From: Micromonospora sp. MA102
GTDB taxonomy: Bacteria > Actinomycetota > Actinomycetes > Mycobacteriales > Micromonosporaceae
NCBI RefSeq assembly: GCF_025460765.1
Contig: NZ_JAMWEG010000007.1
Span: forward strand, 124,001 to 188,000
Direction: 5' to 3'
DNA length: 64,000 bases
Positions 34,418 through 41,795 of the stretch are shown here, piece by piece. Made by a program: the position numbers and the translations under genes. The notes beneath the pieces are model-generated. The model saw only the letters and a list, made by a program, of their open reading frames with translations. It was not told where the DNA came from and did not search any database. Numbering within the stretch: the stretch's first letter is position 1; every line of letters begins with the position of its first letter.

Positions 34418-36064
34418 TCAGGCCGGGCGCAGGACGAACGTCCAGGTCGTGGTCGTCGTGCTGGCCGCCGCGCCCACCGCGGCCAGGCCGCCGTAGGTGC
34501 CGGCCGGCACGCTGCTGCCCGAGTCGGCGAGGAGGCCGGTCACCCGTCCGCCGCCGGTCTGGGAGCTGTTGCTGCGCACCTCCACGCCGGCCGGCGGGGT
34601 CAGCGCCGTGGACGCCCCGTCGCCGTGCAGCCAGTACGACACGGCCCAGCTCTGCTCGGCGGTCACCGGTGCGTACGGGGTGATGCGGGTGGCGGTGCTG
34701 GCCGGGTCGGTGGCCCGGGCGAAGACCGGCGCGCTCGGGGCGGCGCCCCGGTACGCGGCGACCACCAGGTTGCCCTTGGCCTGGCTGTCGAGGGCGACGC
34801 GTACCGCCGTTCCGGCGTCCCCGGCGGCGGCGACCTTCCACCAGGCGGTGGTGGTGGCGAAGCCTCCGTCGAGCCGGTCGAGGCGGGTCCAGCCGGTGAC
34901 GCCGGTGGGCTCGCCGGTGCCGGTGTGGGTGTTCTGGCTGAGCAGGAGCAGCAGGGTGTCGCCCGGCTGGACGGTCGGCGGCACGGTCACCGTGTGGCTG
35001 GTCCAGTTGGTGTTCGCGGTGGCCTGGCCGACGAAGGCGATCCGCTCGGGCACCGGCGCGACGGTGACGTCGACGGTCGCCGTGCCGGTGGCGCCCCGGT
35101 CGTCGGTGACCGTGAGGGTGACCGGGTAGGTGCCGGCCGCCGCGTACGTGTGCGAGGTGGTCGGGACGGAGACCGTGTCGGTGGTGGCCCCGTCGCCGAA
35201 GGCCCAGCGGTGGTCCTGGATCGCGCCGTCGGCGTCGGTGGAGCCGGCGGCGGAGAAGGTGCAGACCAGCCCGGAGCAGTTCGGGACGAGCCGCGCCACC
35301 GGCGGCTGGTTGGCGGTGCCGCCCGAGCCCTTGAGGATCTTCACGTAGTCGATGTCACCGGCGAAGTAGTCGCAGGTGACCTTCACGCCGTCGCACGCGC
35401 TCTTGCCGCCGATGGAGAGCTGCCAGTTGTTCGCGATGGTGCCGGTCGGCCCGGTCAGCCGGCTGGTCCGCACCCCGTCGACGTACATCTCGACATAGGT
35501 GGAGGTGCGGTTGCAGGTGACGGTGTGCCACTGGCCGTCGGCGATGGACACGTTGGTGTAGCCGGTCCGGGAGGCGCCGTCGCCGCCGCGGAACAGGCAC
35601 TTCGGCGTGCCGGCCGGGGCCTCGAACTTCCAGTAGCCGCCGGCGGTCGAGCCCTGTCCCTTCTGGAGAATGTTGCCGAAGGAGCGGGTGGTCCGGTAGC
35701 GGATGGTGAACGAGAAGTCCCCGGCGTCGGGGTTGAAGTCGGTGCTGTGCGGCACCAGGCTCACGTGGTCCGGGACGTACTCCTGGTCGGGGGGCAGGTG
35801 GGTGGCGAACCGATGCCCGGTCGCGCCGGCGTAGAGGGCCCCGGTGACGACCTCCGCGCCGATGGTGCCGTTGCGGCCGTTGCCGCTGCTGTCCTTGAGC
35901 ACGGTCGCCCCGGCGGGTTCGTCCATGCTCCAGAACGCGACGGTCCGGGTGGCGGTCGCCTGCGCGGGCGAGGCGCCCAGCGCCACCCCGGTGGCCACGA
36001 ACAGGGCGGCCACGCCCAGCCGGGCGGCTGTGCGCCGCCACCGTCCCTGCCTGACTGACCGCAT
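34418..36064 (-). CDS. secreted LamG/PKD-domain protein
   Basis: A 548-residue exported protein. Signal peptide residues 1-37 (ending AQA), a LamG/concanavalin-like domain (about 40-260, AFWSMDEPAGATVLKDSSGNG to DIDYVKILKG), a PKD domain (about 265-350, FSAAGSTDADGAIQDHRWAFGDG and SHTYAAAGTYPVTLTVTDD), and a C-terminal beta-rich domain (about 355-548). No catalytic domain is visible, so a role in binding polysaccharide or cell-surface adhesion is likely. ATG 36064 follows GGGAGGC; the frame is open upstream, but that part is another gene's antisense. It has no sortase motif. Confidence 0.85.
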   Translation of the reverse strand: MRSVRQGRWRRTAARLGVAALFVATGVALGASPAQATATRTVAFWSMDEPAGATVLKDSSGNGRNGTIGAEVVTGALYAGATGHRFATHLPPDQEYVPDHVSLVPHSTDFNPDAGDFSFTIRYRTTRSFGNILQKGQGSTAGGYWKFEAPAGTPKCLFRGGDGASRTGYTNVSIADGQWHTVTCNRTSTYVEMYVDGVRTSRLTGPTGTIANNWQLSIGGKSACDGVKVTCDYFAGDIDYVKILKGSGGTANQPPVARLVPNCSGLVCTFSAAGSTDADGAIQDHRWAFGDGATTDTVSVPTTSHTYAAAGTYPVTLTVTDDRGATGTATVDVTVAPVPERIAFVGQATANTNWTSHTVTVPPTVQPGDTLLLLLSQNTHTGTGEPTGVTGWTRLDRLDGGFATTTAWWKVAAAGDAGTAVRVALDSQAKGNLVVAAYRGAAPSAPVFARATDPASTATRITPYAPVTAEQSWAVSYWLHGDGASTALTPPAGVEVRSNSSQTGGGRVTGLLADSGSSVPAGTYGGLAAVGAAASTTTTTWTFVLRPA

Positions 36065-36349
36065 ACGATCGCCTCCCAGCTCCACGGGCCACCACCCTGT
36101 CACGCTGCGGGCCAGCGGTTCCATAACCCGTTGGGCGGATCCGTACCAGTTCCTCCGTGTGGCGGGGCGACCGATGTGGCCAGTGGCCGGCGTCCCGGCG
36201 GACCGCGGGCGGCGGCGACCGGCGGCACGATCCGCCCGATGTCGGCGGTCGATGGCACGATGGCCACCACCGCCCGTACCCCTCGGAGCCGCTGTGATCC
36301 TCGTTCGACGTCCCGGTGCAGCGCCGGCCGCCGCGCGGGCGGCCGGAGC

Positions 36350-37297
36350 GTGACCGGGGATCCGGCCCGCCGCGCGGCCCTCGACCACGTGCTCGCCCTG
36401 GTCGCCGCCGCCCCCTGCGCGGACGAGCTGGTGCTGCGGGGCAGCATGGCGATGCTCGCGTGGGCCCCCGGGCAGGCCCGCGAGCCGGGCGACCTCGACT
36501 TCGTGGTCACTCCCTCGGCGGTCGTCGCCGACGAGCCGGCCTACCCCTACCTCGACCGCCTCGACCCGGTGCAGACCTGGGCGGAGGCCGTGCACGGCGC
36601 GGCGCGCAACGAGATGTGGACGTTCGAGGAGTTCGACACCGGCGGGCGGCGGCCGAGGCTGCCGCCGGAGGGATTGCGCTGGCTGCGCCCCGAGGAGGCC
36701 GAGCCGACGTCCCGCCCGCACCGGCTCGTCACCGACCTGGCCCGCGCCGACCCGGTGGCGGCCGGGGGTGTCACCCTGCTGCCCGACGCGGCCACCCAGG
36801 ACACCGCCTGGGGATACGCCTACGACGCGGTGGACGGGGCGCGCCTGCACCTGCCCTGGCGGGCGGCCGACGGCCGCACCGGCTCCGTCCAGCTCGACTT
36901 CGCCTACGACGAGCCGCTGCCGGACCCGCCCTGCGCGGCGGCGGTGCCCCGACAGGACGGCGGCCCGCCGTCGGCGGTGTGGGCGGCCTCGCCCCGGCTG
37001 TCGCTGCTGTGGAAGCTCCAGTGGCTCTGCACCGACCTGCACGCCGACGGCGCGGGCCGGGGCAAGGACCTGGTGGACGCGGTGCTGCTGGCCGAGCGGG
37101 ACGACGGGCGGCTGGCCGGCCGGTTGGCGGCGGAGCTGCGGCACCGGCTGCCCGAGCCCGGCCTGCTGCGTCCCGACTCGGTCTGCGGCTGGCGGGTGGA
37201 CTGGTCCGCCGGCCCGGACCGCGCCCGCGCCGGCTGGCGGGAGCGGCTCGCGGTCGCGCTGGGCGGGATGCCGGAGCTGCTCACCCGGCTCGGCTGA
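36350..37297 (+). CDS. nucleotidyltransferase-fold protein (AbiEii-like)
   Basis: A 315-residue protein. ELVLRGSMAMLAW and GDLDFVV form the nucleotidyltransferase GS...DxD pattern seen in AbiEii-type toxins and related proteins. SPRLSLLWKLQWLCTDLHADG and GKDLVDAVLLAE continue the family pattern, including the conserved Lys-Asp. No AbiEi-like antitoxin gene is adjacent, so it need not be a toxin. The GTG start at 36350 has a GGAG only two bases away, and the upstream open frame shows no coding-like sequence. Confidence in the fold is good and in the role low. Confidence 0.72.
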   Translation: MTGDPARRAALDHVLALVAAAPCADELVLRGSMAMLAWAPGQAREPGDLDFVVTPSAVVADEPAYPYLDRLDPVQTWAEAVHGAARNEMWTFEEFDTGGRRPRLPPEGLRWLRPEEAEPTSRPHRLVTDLARADPVAAGGVTLLPDAATQDTAWGYAYDAVDGARLHLPWRAADGRTGSVQLDFAYDEPLPDPPCAAAVPRQDGGPPSAVWAASPRLSLLWKLQWLCTDLHADGAGRGKDLVDAVLLAERDDGRLAGRLAAELRHRLPEPGLLRPDSVCGWRVDWSAGPDRARAGWRERLAVALGGMPELLTRLG

Positions 37298-37307
37298 CCG
37301 GCGCCGA

Positions 37308-37925
37308 TCAGAGCCAGCCGTCGTCCAGGGGCAGGCAGCTGTCGTGCACCACGTACTCGGCCTCGACCGAGGCGATCTCGTGGTGGGCGGCGCGCAGGTC
37401 GGCGACGAGCCGATCCAGGTGACCCGCCGCCCGCGACCGCCCGACCCGGTGGCAGCGCTGCGTGACGAAGCGTTCCTGTCGCCCGTCGGGTCGGCGGCGG
37501 CGGGCGTTGTGCGACAGCCGGGCGCCGTGCCGGGCGGCCACCTCGGCGACGGCGGCCAGCCGGGGCCCGGTCGCGTCGGGCAGCAGCAGCTTGACGTGGT
37601 GCTCGAAGTACCGCTCCGGCGCCTCGGCGGCGTCCGCGTCGTCCTCGGGCACGCCGGCGTTCCACGGCGCGGCTTCCACCTTGACCCGGGTGACCGCTGT
37701 GGACTCCGCGGCCAGCCGCCGCCCCCAGTGCCCGGCCACGGCCAGCGCCTCGGCCGCCGTCCCCCGGGTCCGCAGCGACAGCATCGGCTGCACGGGCTGC
37801 CGGCCCCGGTCCAGCACGATGTCGACGAACCCCAGCCGGTGCCGCGCGGCGAAGGCGGCGACCCGGTCCGCGTCGGCCGCGGCCACCGTCAGATGGATCT
37901 CGAAGTCCCCGGCGATCTCGGCCAC
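37308..37925 (-). CDS. conserved hypothetical protein
   Basis: A 205-residue cytoplasmic protein I do not recognise by name. Two similar-looking halves can be seen: FEIHLTVAAADADRVAAFAARHRL with VDIVLDRGRQPVQPML, and YFEHHVKLLLPDATGPRLAAVAEVAARHGARLS with QERFVTQRCHRVGR. This suggests a duplicated ferredoxin-like fold. GTG 37925 follows AGGGTGGG; an in-frame ATG further upstream gives a low-complexity start. It converges on the nucleotidyltransferase gene with an 10-base gap. Confidence 0.65.
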   Translation of the reverse strand: MAEIAGDFEIHLTVAAADADRVAAFAARHRLGFVDIVLDRGRQPVQPMLSLRTRGTAAEALAVAGHWGRRLAAESTAVTRVKVEAAPWNAGVPEDDADAAEAPERYFEHHVKLLLPDATGPRLAAVAEVAARHGARLSHNARRRRPDGRQERFVTQRCHRVGRSRAAGHLDRLVADLRAAHHEIASVEAEYVVHDSCLPLDDGWL

Positions 37926-37979
37926 GCGCCCACCCTGCCAGGACAGGCCCCGGCGGCCCACCCCCGGTGCGGAACGGAA

Positions 37980-38011
37980 AAGGCCCGCCACCGCGTGCGG
38001 TGACGAGCCTT
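37980..38011 (-). terminator. terminator of the tRNA-Gly/tRNA-Val cluster
   Basis: Fifteen-base arms AAGGCCCGCCACCGC and GCGGTGACGAGCCTT pair at 13 positions (the other two allow wobble) around a two-base loop. Reading leftward, the stem is followed by TTTTCC. It lies 17 bases past the tRNA-Val CCA. Confidence 0.65.
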
Positions 38012-38028
38012 CGTGCTGTTCGGACAGC

Positions 38029-38103
38029 TGGTGGGCGATACTGGGTTTGAACCAGTGACCTCTTCCGTGTCAAGGAAGCGCGCTCCCACTGCGCCAATCG
38101 CCC
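38029..38103 (-). tRNA. tRNA-Val (GAC), copy 1
   Basis: Reverse strand gives acceptor GGGCGAT paired with ATCGCCC, discriminator A and an encoded CCA (38029-38031). The anticodon loop is TTGACAC, giving anticodon GAC. The body is 72 nt without CCA. An identical copy lies at 40655. Confidence 0.95.
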
Positions 38104-38155
38104 GGGCACCCGCCGGATCACCGGCGACGGTCGGCCCGCGAGGGGGCGGATCGCG

Positions 38156-38228
38156 AGCGGACGACGGGATTCGAACCCGCGACCCTCACCTTGGCAAGGT
38201 GATGCGCTACCAGCTGCGCTACGTCCGC
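38156..38228 (-). tRNA. tRNA-Gly (GCC), copy 1
   Basis: Acceptor GCGGACG paired with CGTCCGC, discriminator T, no encoded CCA. Anticodon loop TTGCCAA gives GCC; TTCGAAT T-loop. 73 nt. It is 52 bases upstream of tRNA-Val on the same strand. An identical copy lies at 40848. Confidence 0.95.
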
Positions 38229-38412
38229 GTTGTCACCGGCTCGCGCCGGCGACGGCTGCAACTGTACCCGATGGCAAGATCGCCGCGCGGCAGGGCCCCG
38301 GCGCGCCCCGGGCGGCGGTCGGGTGACCGCCGTCACTGCCTGGTGGTTGCGCCGCTCGTCGCGGGGGTACTGACTGCTGCGACAGCACAACGATCCCCTG
38401 AAGGAGGCTGTC

Positions 38413-38655
38413 GTGGGTATCGGAACGAGCATCTTCCTGATCGCGGTCGGCGCGATCCTCACGTTCGCGCTGAACGCCAGCGTCGGCGGCGTCGACCTGG
38501 ACGTCGTCGGCTGGATCCTCATGGCGGCCGGCGTCCTGGGTCTGATCATGACGTCCCTGGTGTGGGGCCGCCGCCGCCGCGAGGTGGTCACCACGGCCGA
38601 GCCGGTCGAGTACCGCCGGGTCGAGGAGCGCCGGGACGTCGCCCCGCCGCTGTGA
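38413..38655 (+). CDS. small membrane protein of the DUF6458 type
   Basis: An 80-residue protein with two helices: MGIGTSIFLIAVGAILTFAL, a short loop (NASVGGVDLDVVG) and a second helix ending SLVW, then an Arg-rich and charged cytoplasmic tail. This matches the widespread actinobacterial DUF6458 family, of unknown function. The GTG start at 38413 follows GAAGGAGGC with ideal spacing. A strong terminator follows the gene, so it is transcribed alone. Confidence 0.88.
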   Translation: MGIGTSIFLIAVGAILTFALNASVGGVDLDVVGWILMAAGVLGLIMTSLVWGRRRREVVTTAEPVEYRRVEERRDVAPPL

Positions 38656-38698
38656 CCCGCCGGGGCCGCCGGAGCTGATCGGTCCCTGATCGGGTGTG

Positions 38699-38724
38699 AC
38701 GGGGGCGCCGCCGGGCGCCCCCGT
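38699..38724 (+). terminator. terminator after the DUF6458 gene
   Basis: ACGGGGGCGCC-GCCG-GGCGCCCCCGT is a perfect 11-bp stem. It also faces the end of the leftward PEP-mutase-like gene. Confidence 0.8.
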
Positions 38725-38737
38725 TCCGCGTACCCGG

Positions 38738-39553
38738 TCAGCGCATCAGCTCGTTCAGCGTGCCGTAGTCGAGCGCGTCGGCCAGCGCGCCGTACGTCCC
38801 GGCGGTGAACGCCTCCTCGGCGGCCCGCCGGGCCACCGCGTACGCGGCCTCGGCGACCGCCGAGCCGAGGCTGACCCGGGCCACCCCGAGCTTCGCCAGC
38901 GCCGCCACCGGCGGGGCGCCCGGCCCGGCCAGCACGTTCAGCGGCGCCGGGATGGCGGCGACCAGGGCGGCAACCGTGTCCGGGTCGACCACCCCGGGCA
39001 CGAAGATCCCGTCCGCGCCGGCGGCCAGGTACGCCCCGGCCCGCGCCACGGTCTCCTCGATCCCGCCGGCCCCGCGGAGGAAGGTGTCGATGCGGGCGTT
39101 GACGTACAGCGGGATGCCGGCCCGGTCGGCGGCGGACCGGACGGCGGCCAGCCGGGCGGACTGCTCCTCTACCGGGCGCAGTGGCGCGCCGCCGTCGTGG
39201 CGGGCGTCCTCGACGTTCACGCCGACGGCGCCGGCCGCCAGCACCGCGGTCACCGTGTCGGCGACCTCGTCGGCGCTGTCGCCGTACCCGGATTCGATGT
39301 CGGCGGTGACCGGCAGCGGCACCGCGGCGGCGACGCGGCGGACGACGTCGACGGCGGTCTCGCGGCCGAGGGCGTCGCCGTCGGGTACGCCGCGGCTCCA
39401 GGCGACGCCCGCGCTCGTGGTGGCCACGGCGCGGGCACCGGCCGCGGCGACGATCCGGGCGCTCGCCGCGTCCCAGGCGTTGACCAGGACCAGCGGCTCG
39501 CCGGGGACGTGCAGGGATCGGAGGTGCAGGGCTCGGGTGTGCTGTTCGTTCAC
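38738..39553 (-). CDS. isocitrate lyase/PEP mutase family protein
   Basis: A 271-residue TIM-barrel enzyme. LVLVNAWDAASARIVAAAGARAVATTSAG, then PVTADIESGYG and VGVNVEDARHDGG, hold the metal Asp/Glu residues of this superfamily; FVPGVVDPDTVAAL and ARVSLGSAVAEAAYA close it. It lacks the isocitrate lyase KKCGH cysteine loop, so it belongs to the oxaloacetate-hydrolase, methylisocitrate-lyase-like or PEP-mutase-like group. GTG 39553 starts the conserved region. It diverges from an ArsR-type regulator across a perfect palindrome, so that regulator probably controls it. Confidence 0.85.
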   Translation of the reverse strand: MNEQHTRALHLRSLHVPGEPLVLVNAWDAASARIVAAAGARAVATTSAGVAWSRGVPDGDALGRETAVDVVRRVAAAVPLPVTADIESGYGDSADEVADTVTAVLAAGAVGVNVEDARHDGGAPLRPVEEQSARLAAVRSAADRAGIPLYVNARIDTFLRGAGGIEETVARAGAYLAAGADGIFVPGVVDPDTVAALVAAIPAPLNVLAGPGAPPVAALAKLGVARVSLGSAVAEAAYAVARRAAEEAFTAGTYGALADALDYGTLNELMR

Positions 39554-39590
39554 CCGCCCAGTCTCGGGCGGCGGCGCCGGCCGTCGTAAT

Positions 39591-39610
39591 GTTTCAGTCC
39601 TGGCTGAAAC
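39591..39610. promoter_or_regulatory. palindromic operator between the PEP-mutase-like and ArsR-type genes
   Basis: GTTTCAG and CTGAAAC are perfect 7-base arms with spacer TCCTGG. The site lies 37 bases from the leftward start and 13 bases from the rightward start, in the position for a repressor acting on both. Confidence 0.7.
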
Positions 39611-39623
39611 GACGGGGGGCGGC

Positions 39624-40604
39624 GTGGTCGCGATCGGGCTGTCGGCGGGTGGCGTGGCCCGGGTCCGCTTCGCGCTCTCCTGCCTCTGGGAGGTGATGGC
39701 CGGCGTCCGCGTGCTCCGCGACCCGGGCCGGCACGCGCTCCACCTGCCCTGGGCCAACCGGGTCCGGCCGCGGCTGGCCGAGGCGGGGCTGCTCGACCCG
39801 GGCACCGGCCTGCTCGGGCACCTGGTCCCGCCCGCGCCGGGTTATCTGCCCGACTTCCTCACCCCGCCGCCGGCCGGCCTCACGCCGGACCTGGATCAGG
39901 AGCTGGCCGTGCTCCGCGCCACCCCGCCGGACACGGTCCGCGCCCAGCTCGACCTCTGTCCCGGGCCGCGGCCCGCGGCGGTGGCCGCCCTGTACGCCGA
40001 CCCGGAGGCGGGGCTGCGCCGGCTCGCCGACGAGATCGCGGCGTACTGGCGGGTGGCCGTGGCCCGCGACTGGCCCCGGATCCGGGCGGTCCTCGACGCC
40101 GAGGTGTTCCACCGGGCCCGCCGGCTGGCCGAGGACGGCGCGGCGGGGCTCCTCAACGACCTGCACGAACGGGTCCGCTGGGAGGGCGACGCGCTGCTGA
40201 TCAGCCAGCGGCACTGCGACGCGCCGGACGTGCCGGACGGCCGCGGGCTGGTGCTGGTGCCCTCGGTGTTCGTCTGGCCGTCGGTGCTCAGCATCGCGGC
40301 CGGCGACGTCCCGCAGCTGGCCTACCCGGCGCGGGGGATCGGCGGGCTGTGGGAGTGCCCGGCGGAGGCGCCGGACGCGCTGGGCGCGGTGCTCGGGCGG
40401 GGCCGGGCGCGGCTGCTGGCCGCGCTGGACGCGCCGCGGTCGACCACGGACCTGGCCCGGCGCACCGGGCTGTCCCCGGCCGGGGTGTCGCAGCATCTCA
40501 CCGCGTTGCGGGCGGCGGGCCTGGTGGTGACGCACCGGCAGGGGCGGTCGCTGCTGAGCCGCCGGACGGCCGTGGCCGAGGCGCTGCTGGGCGCGTCGGC
40601 GTGA
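39624..40604 (+). CDS. ArsR-type winged-helix regulator with N-terminal DUF5937-like domain
   Basis: A 326-residue regulator. The N-terminal 240 residues (ARVRFALSCLWEVMAGVRVL to SVFVWPSVLSIAAG) match the DUF5937 type that precedes an ArsR domain in actinomycetes. The C-terminal winged helix reads RARLLAALDAPRSTTDLARRTGLSPAGVSQHLTALRAAGLV. There are no metal-binding cysteines, so it likely senses a metabolite. GTG 39624 follows a G-rich site; upstream in-frame codons overlap the operator. It should repress the neighbouring PEP-mutase-like gene and itself. Confidence 0.85.
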   Translation: MVAIGLSAGGVARVRFALSCLWEVMAGVRVLRDPGRHALHLPWANRVRPRLAEAGLLDPGTGLLGHLVPPAPGYLPDFLTPPPAGLTPDLDQELAVLRATPPDTVRAQLDLCPGPRPAAVAALYADPEAGLRRLADEIAAYWRVAVARDWPRIRAVLDAEVFHRARRLAEDGAAGLLNDLHERVRWEGDALLISQRHCDAPDVPDGRGLVLVPSVFVWPSVLSIAAGDVPQLAYPARGIGGLWECPAEAPDALGAVLGRGRARLLAALDAPRSTTDLARRTGLSPAGVSQHLTALRAAGLVVTHRQGRSLLSRRTAVAEALLGASA

Positions 40605-40616
40605 CCGAGAAACAGG

Positions 40617-40649
40617 AAAGGTCGTGTCGAATTGATCGACACGACCTTT
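40617..40649. terminator. bidirectional terminator between the ArsR-type gene and tRNA cluster
   Basis: AAAGGTCGTGTCGA (40617-40630) and TCGACACGACCTTT (40636-40649) form a perfect 14-bp stem with a five-base loop. T-rich sequence follows on both strands, so it can end the ArsR-type message and the tRNA transcript. Confidence 0.88.
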
Positions 40650-40654
40650 TCCGC

Positions 40655-40729
40655 TGGTGGGCGATACTGGGTTTGAACCAGTGACCTCTTCCGTGTCAAG
40701 GAAGCGCGCTCCCACTGCGCCAATCGCCC
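40655..40729 (-). tRNA. tRNA-Val (GAC), copy 2
   Basis: Identical in sequence to the gene at 38029, including anticodon GAC and encoded CCA (40655-40657). It is the last gene of the Gly-Cys-Val transcript. Confidence 0.95.
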
Positions 40730-40742
40730 TCGTCAACTGCCG

Positions 40743-40813
40743 AGGTGGAGACGGGATTTGAACCCGTGTACACGGCTTTGCAGGCCGTTGCCTCGCCTCT
40801 CGGCCACTCCACC
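40743..40813 (-). tRNA. tRNA-Cys (GCA)
   Basis: Acceptor GGTGGAG pairs with CTCCACC, discriminator T, no encoded CCA. The anticodon stem ACGGC/GCCGT encloses CTGCAAA, anticodon GCA. 71 nt, 13 bases upstream of tRNA-Val. Confidence 0.95.
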
Positions 40814-40847
40814 GAGGTTGCCCCCGACATGCGTGGCGGCAGCTCCG

Positions 40848-40920
40848 AGCGGACGACGGGATTCGAACCCGCGACCCTCACCTTGGCAAGGTGATGCGCT
40901 ACCAGCTGCGCTACGTCCGC
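40848..40920 (-). tRNA. tRNA-Gly (GCC), copy 2
   Basis: Identical to the gene at 38156, anticodon GCC, no encoded CCA. First gene of the Gly-Cys-Val cluster, about 25 bases downstream of the predicted transcription start. Confidence 0.95.
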
Positions 40921-40952
40921 GTGCCCCCGGTGTTATCCGGTGACGGATGAGA

Positions 40953-40982
40953 ACTTTAGCCGAGCCCGGGAACGGTTGCCAA
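40953..40982 (-). promoter_or_regulatory. promoter of the tRNA Gly-Cys-Val cluster
   Basis: On the minus strand TTGGCA (40982-40977) and TAAAGT (40958-40953) are separated by 18 bases. Initiation near 40946 would leave a short leader before tRNA-Gly. The rest of the 272-base gap to the TetR gene holds nothing else obvious. Confidence 0.6.
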
Positions 40983-41192
40983 ATCGGGTCCCGTTTCCGG
41001 GCGCGTCCGGGTGACGGGGTTCCCGTCGCACAAAGCTTCCTAGGAGCCTGGGCGGAAGGCGATCAAGGGCGCCGCAGGGCGAAGACCTGCGGATTGTCGC
41101 CCCGGACGCACTGTCCGGAAGCCGACTCTCGTGCGCTCGACCAGCCGCCTCGGTAACTCCTCGTGGTCACTCGGATGGGCTACGGTAACGGC

Positions 41193-41795
41193 GTGACGAG
41201 ACGTGCCGCCGAGATCCGCCTGGACGCGCTGCTGCGCACGGCCTGTGAGGTGATCGCGGAACGGGGACTCGCCAACACCCGCACGGCCGACGTGGCCGAG
41301 GCCGCCGGGGTCAGCCAGGCCCTGGTCTTCTACCACTTCGCCACGAAGGACCGGCTGCTCGCGCAGGCGTTCGCCTACGCCGTCGAGCAGGATCTCCACC
41401 GGCTCGACACGGTGATCCGCTCCAGCGCACCGCCGCTGGCCAAGCTGCGCCGGATGCTCCGCCTCTACGCCCCGACCGGCCGGTCGACCTCCTGGTCCAT
41501 GTGGATCGACGGGTGGGCCGAGTCGCTGCGCACGCCCGAGCTGGAGAAGCTGTCCCGCCGGCTGGACCTGCGGTGGCGGCGAGACCTGGCCGGGGTCATC
41601 GCCGACGGGGTGGCCGACGGCACCTTCGACTGCCCCGACCCGGCCGGCGCGGCGTGGCGGATCAGCGCCGTGATGGACGGCCTCGCCGTGCAGCTCGCGG
41701 TGCACGAGCGGGTGATCACCCGCCGGCAGATCGCCGAGTGGGTCCGTCTCGTCGCGGCGCGGGAGCTGGGCCTGGAGCCGGCTCAACTCGACTGA
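41193..41795 (+). CDS. TetR/AcrR-family regulator
   Basis: A 200-residue repressor. The N-terminal helix-turn-helix reads ACEVIAERGLANTRTADVAEAAGVSQALVFYHFATKDRLL (residues about 16-55), and the C-terminal ligand domain is all-helical. GTG 41193 lies six bases after TACGGT (41181-41186), so the message is probably leaderless; a start at 41163 would lie upstream of that -10 box. The gene converges on alkB and overlaps it by 13 bases at the 3' end. It may regulate alkB, for which an AT-rich palindrome upstream is a candidate site. Confidence 0.88.
   Translation: MTRRAAEIRLDALLRTACEVIAERGLANTRTADVAEAAGVSQALVFYHFATKDRLLAQAFAYAVEQDLHRLDTVIRSSAPPLAKLRRMLRLYAPTGRSTSWSMWIDGWAESLRTPELEKLSRRLDLRWRRDLAGVIADGVADGTFDCPDPAGAAWRISAVMDGLAVQLAVHERVITRRQIAEWVRLVAARELGLEPAQLD

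Noticed and set aside
36350..37297. An AbiE-type toxin-antitoxin system
   Set aside because: The nucleotidyltransferase fold fits, but no AbiEi-like antitoxin gene is adjacent; only a single fold-level call is supported.
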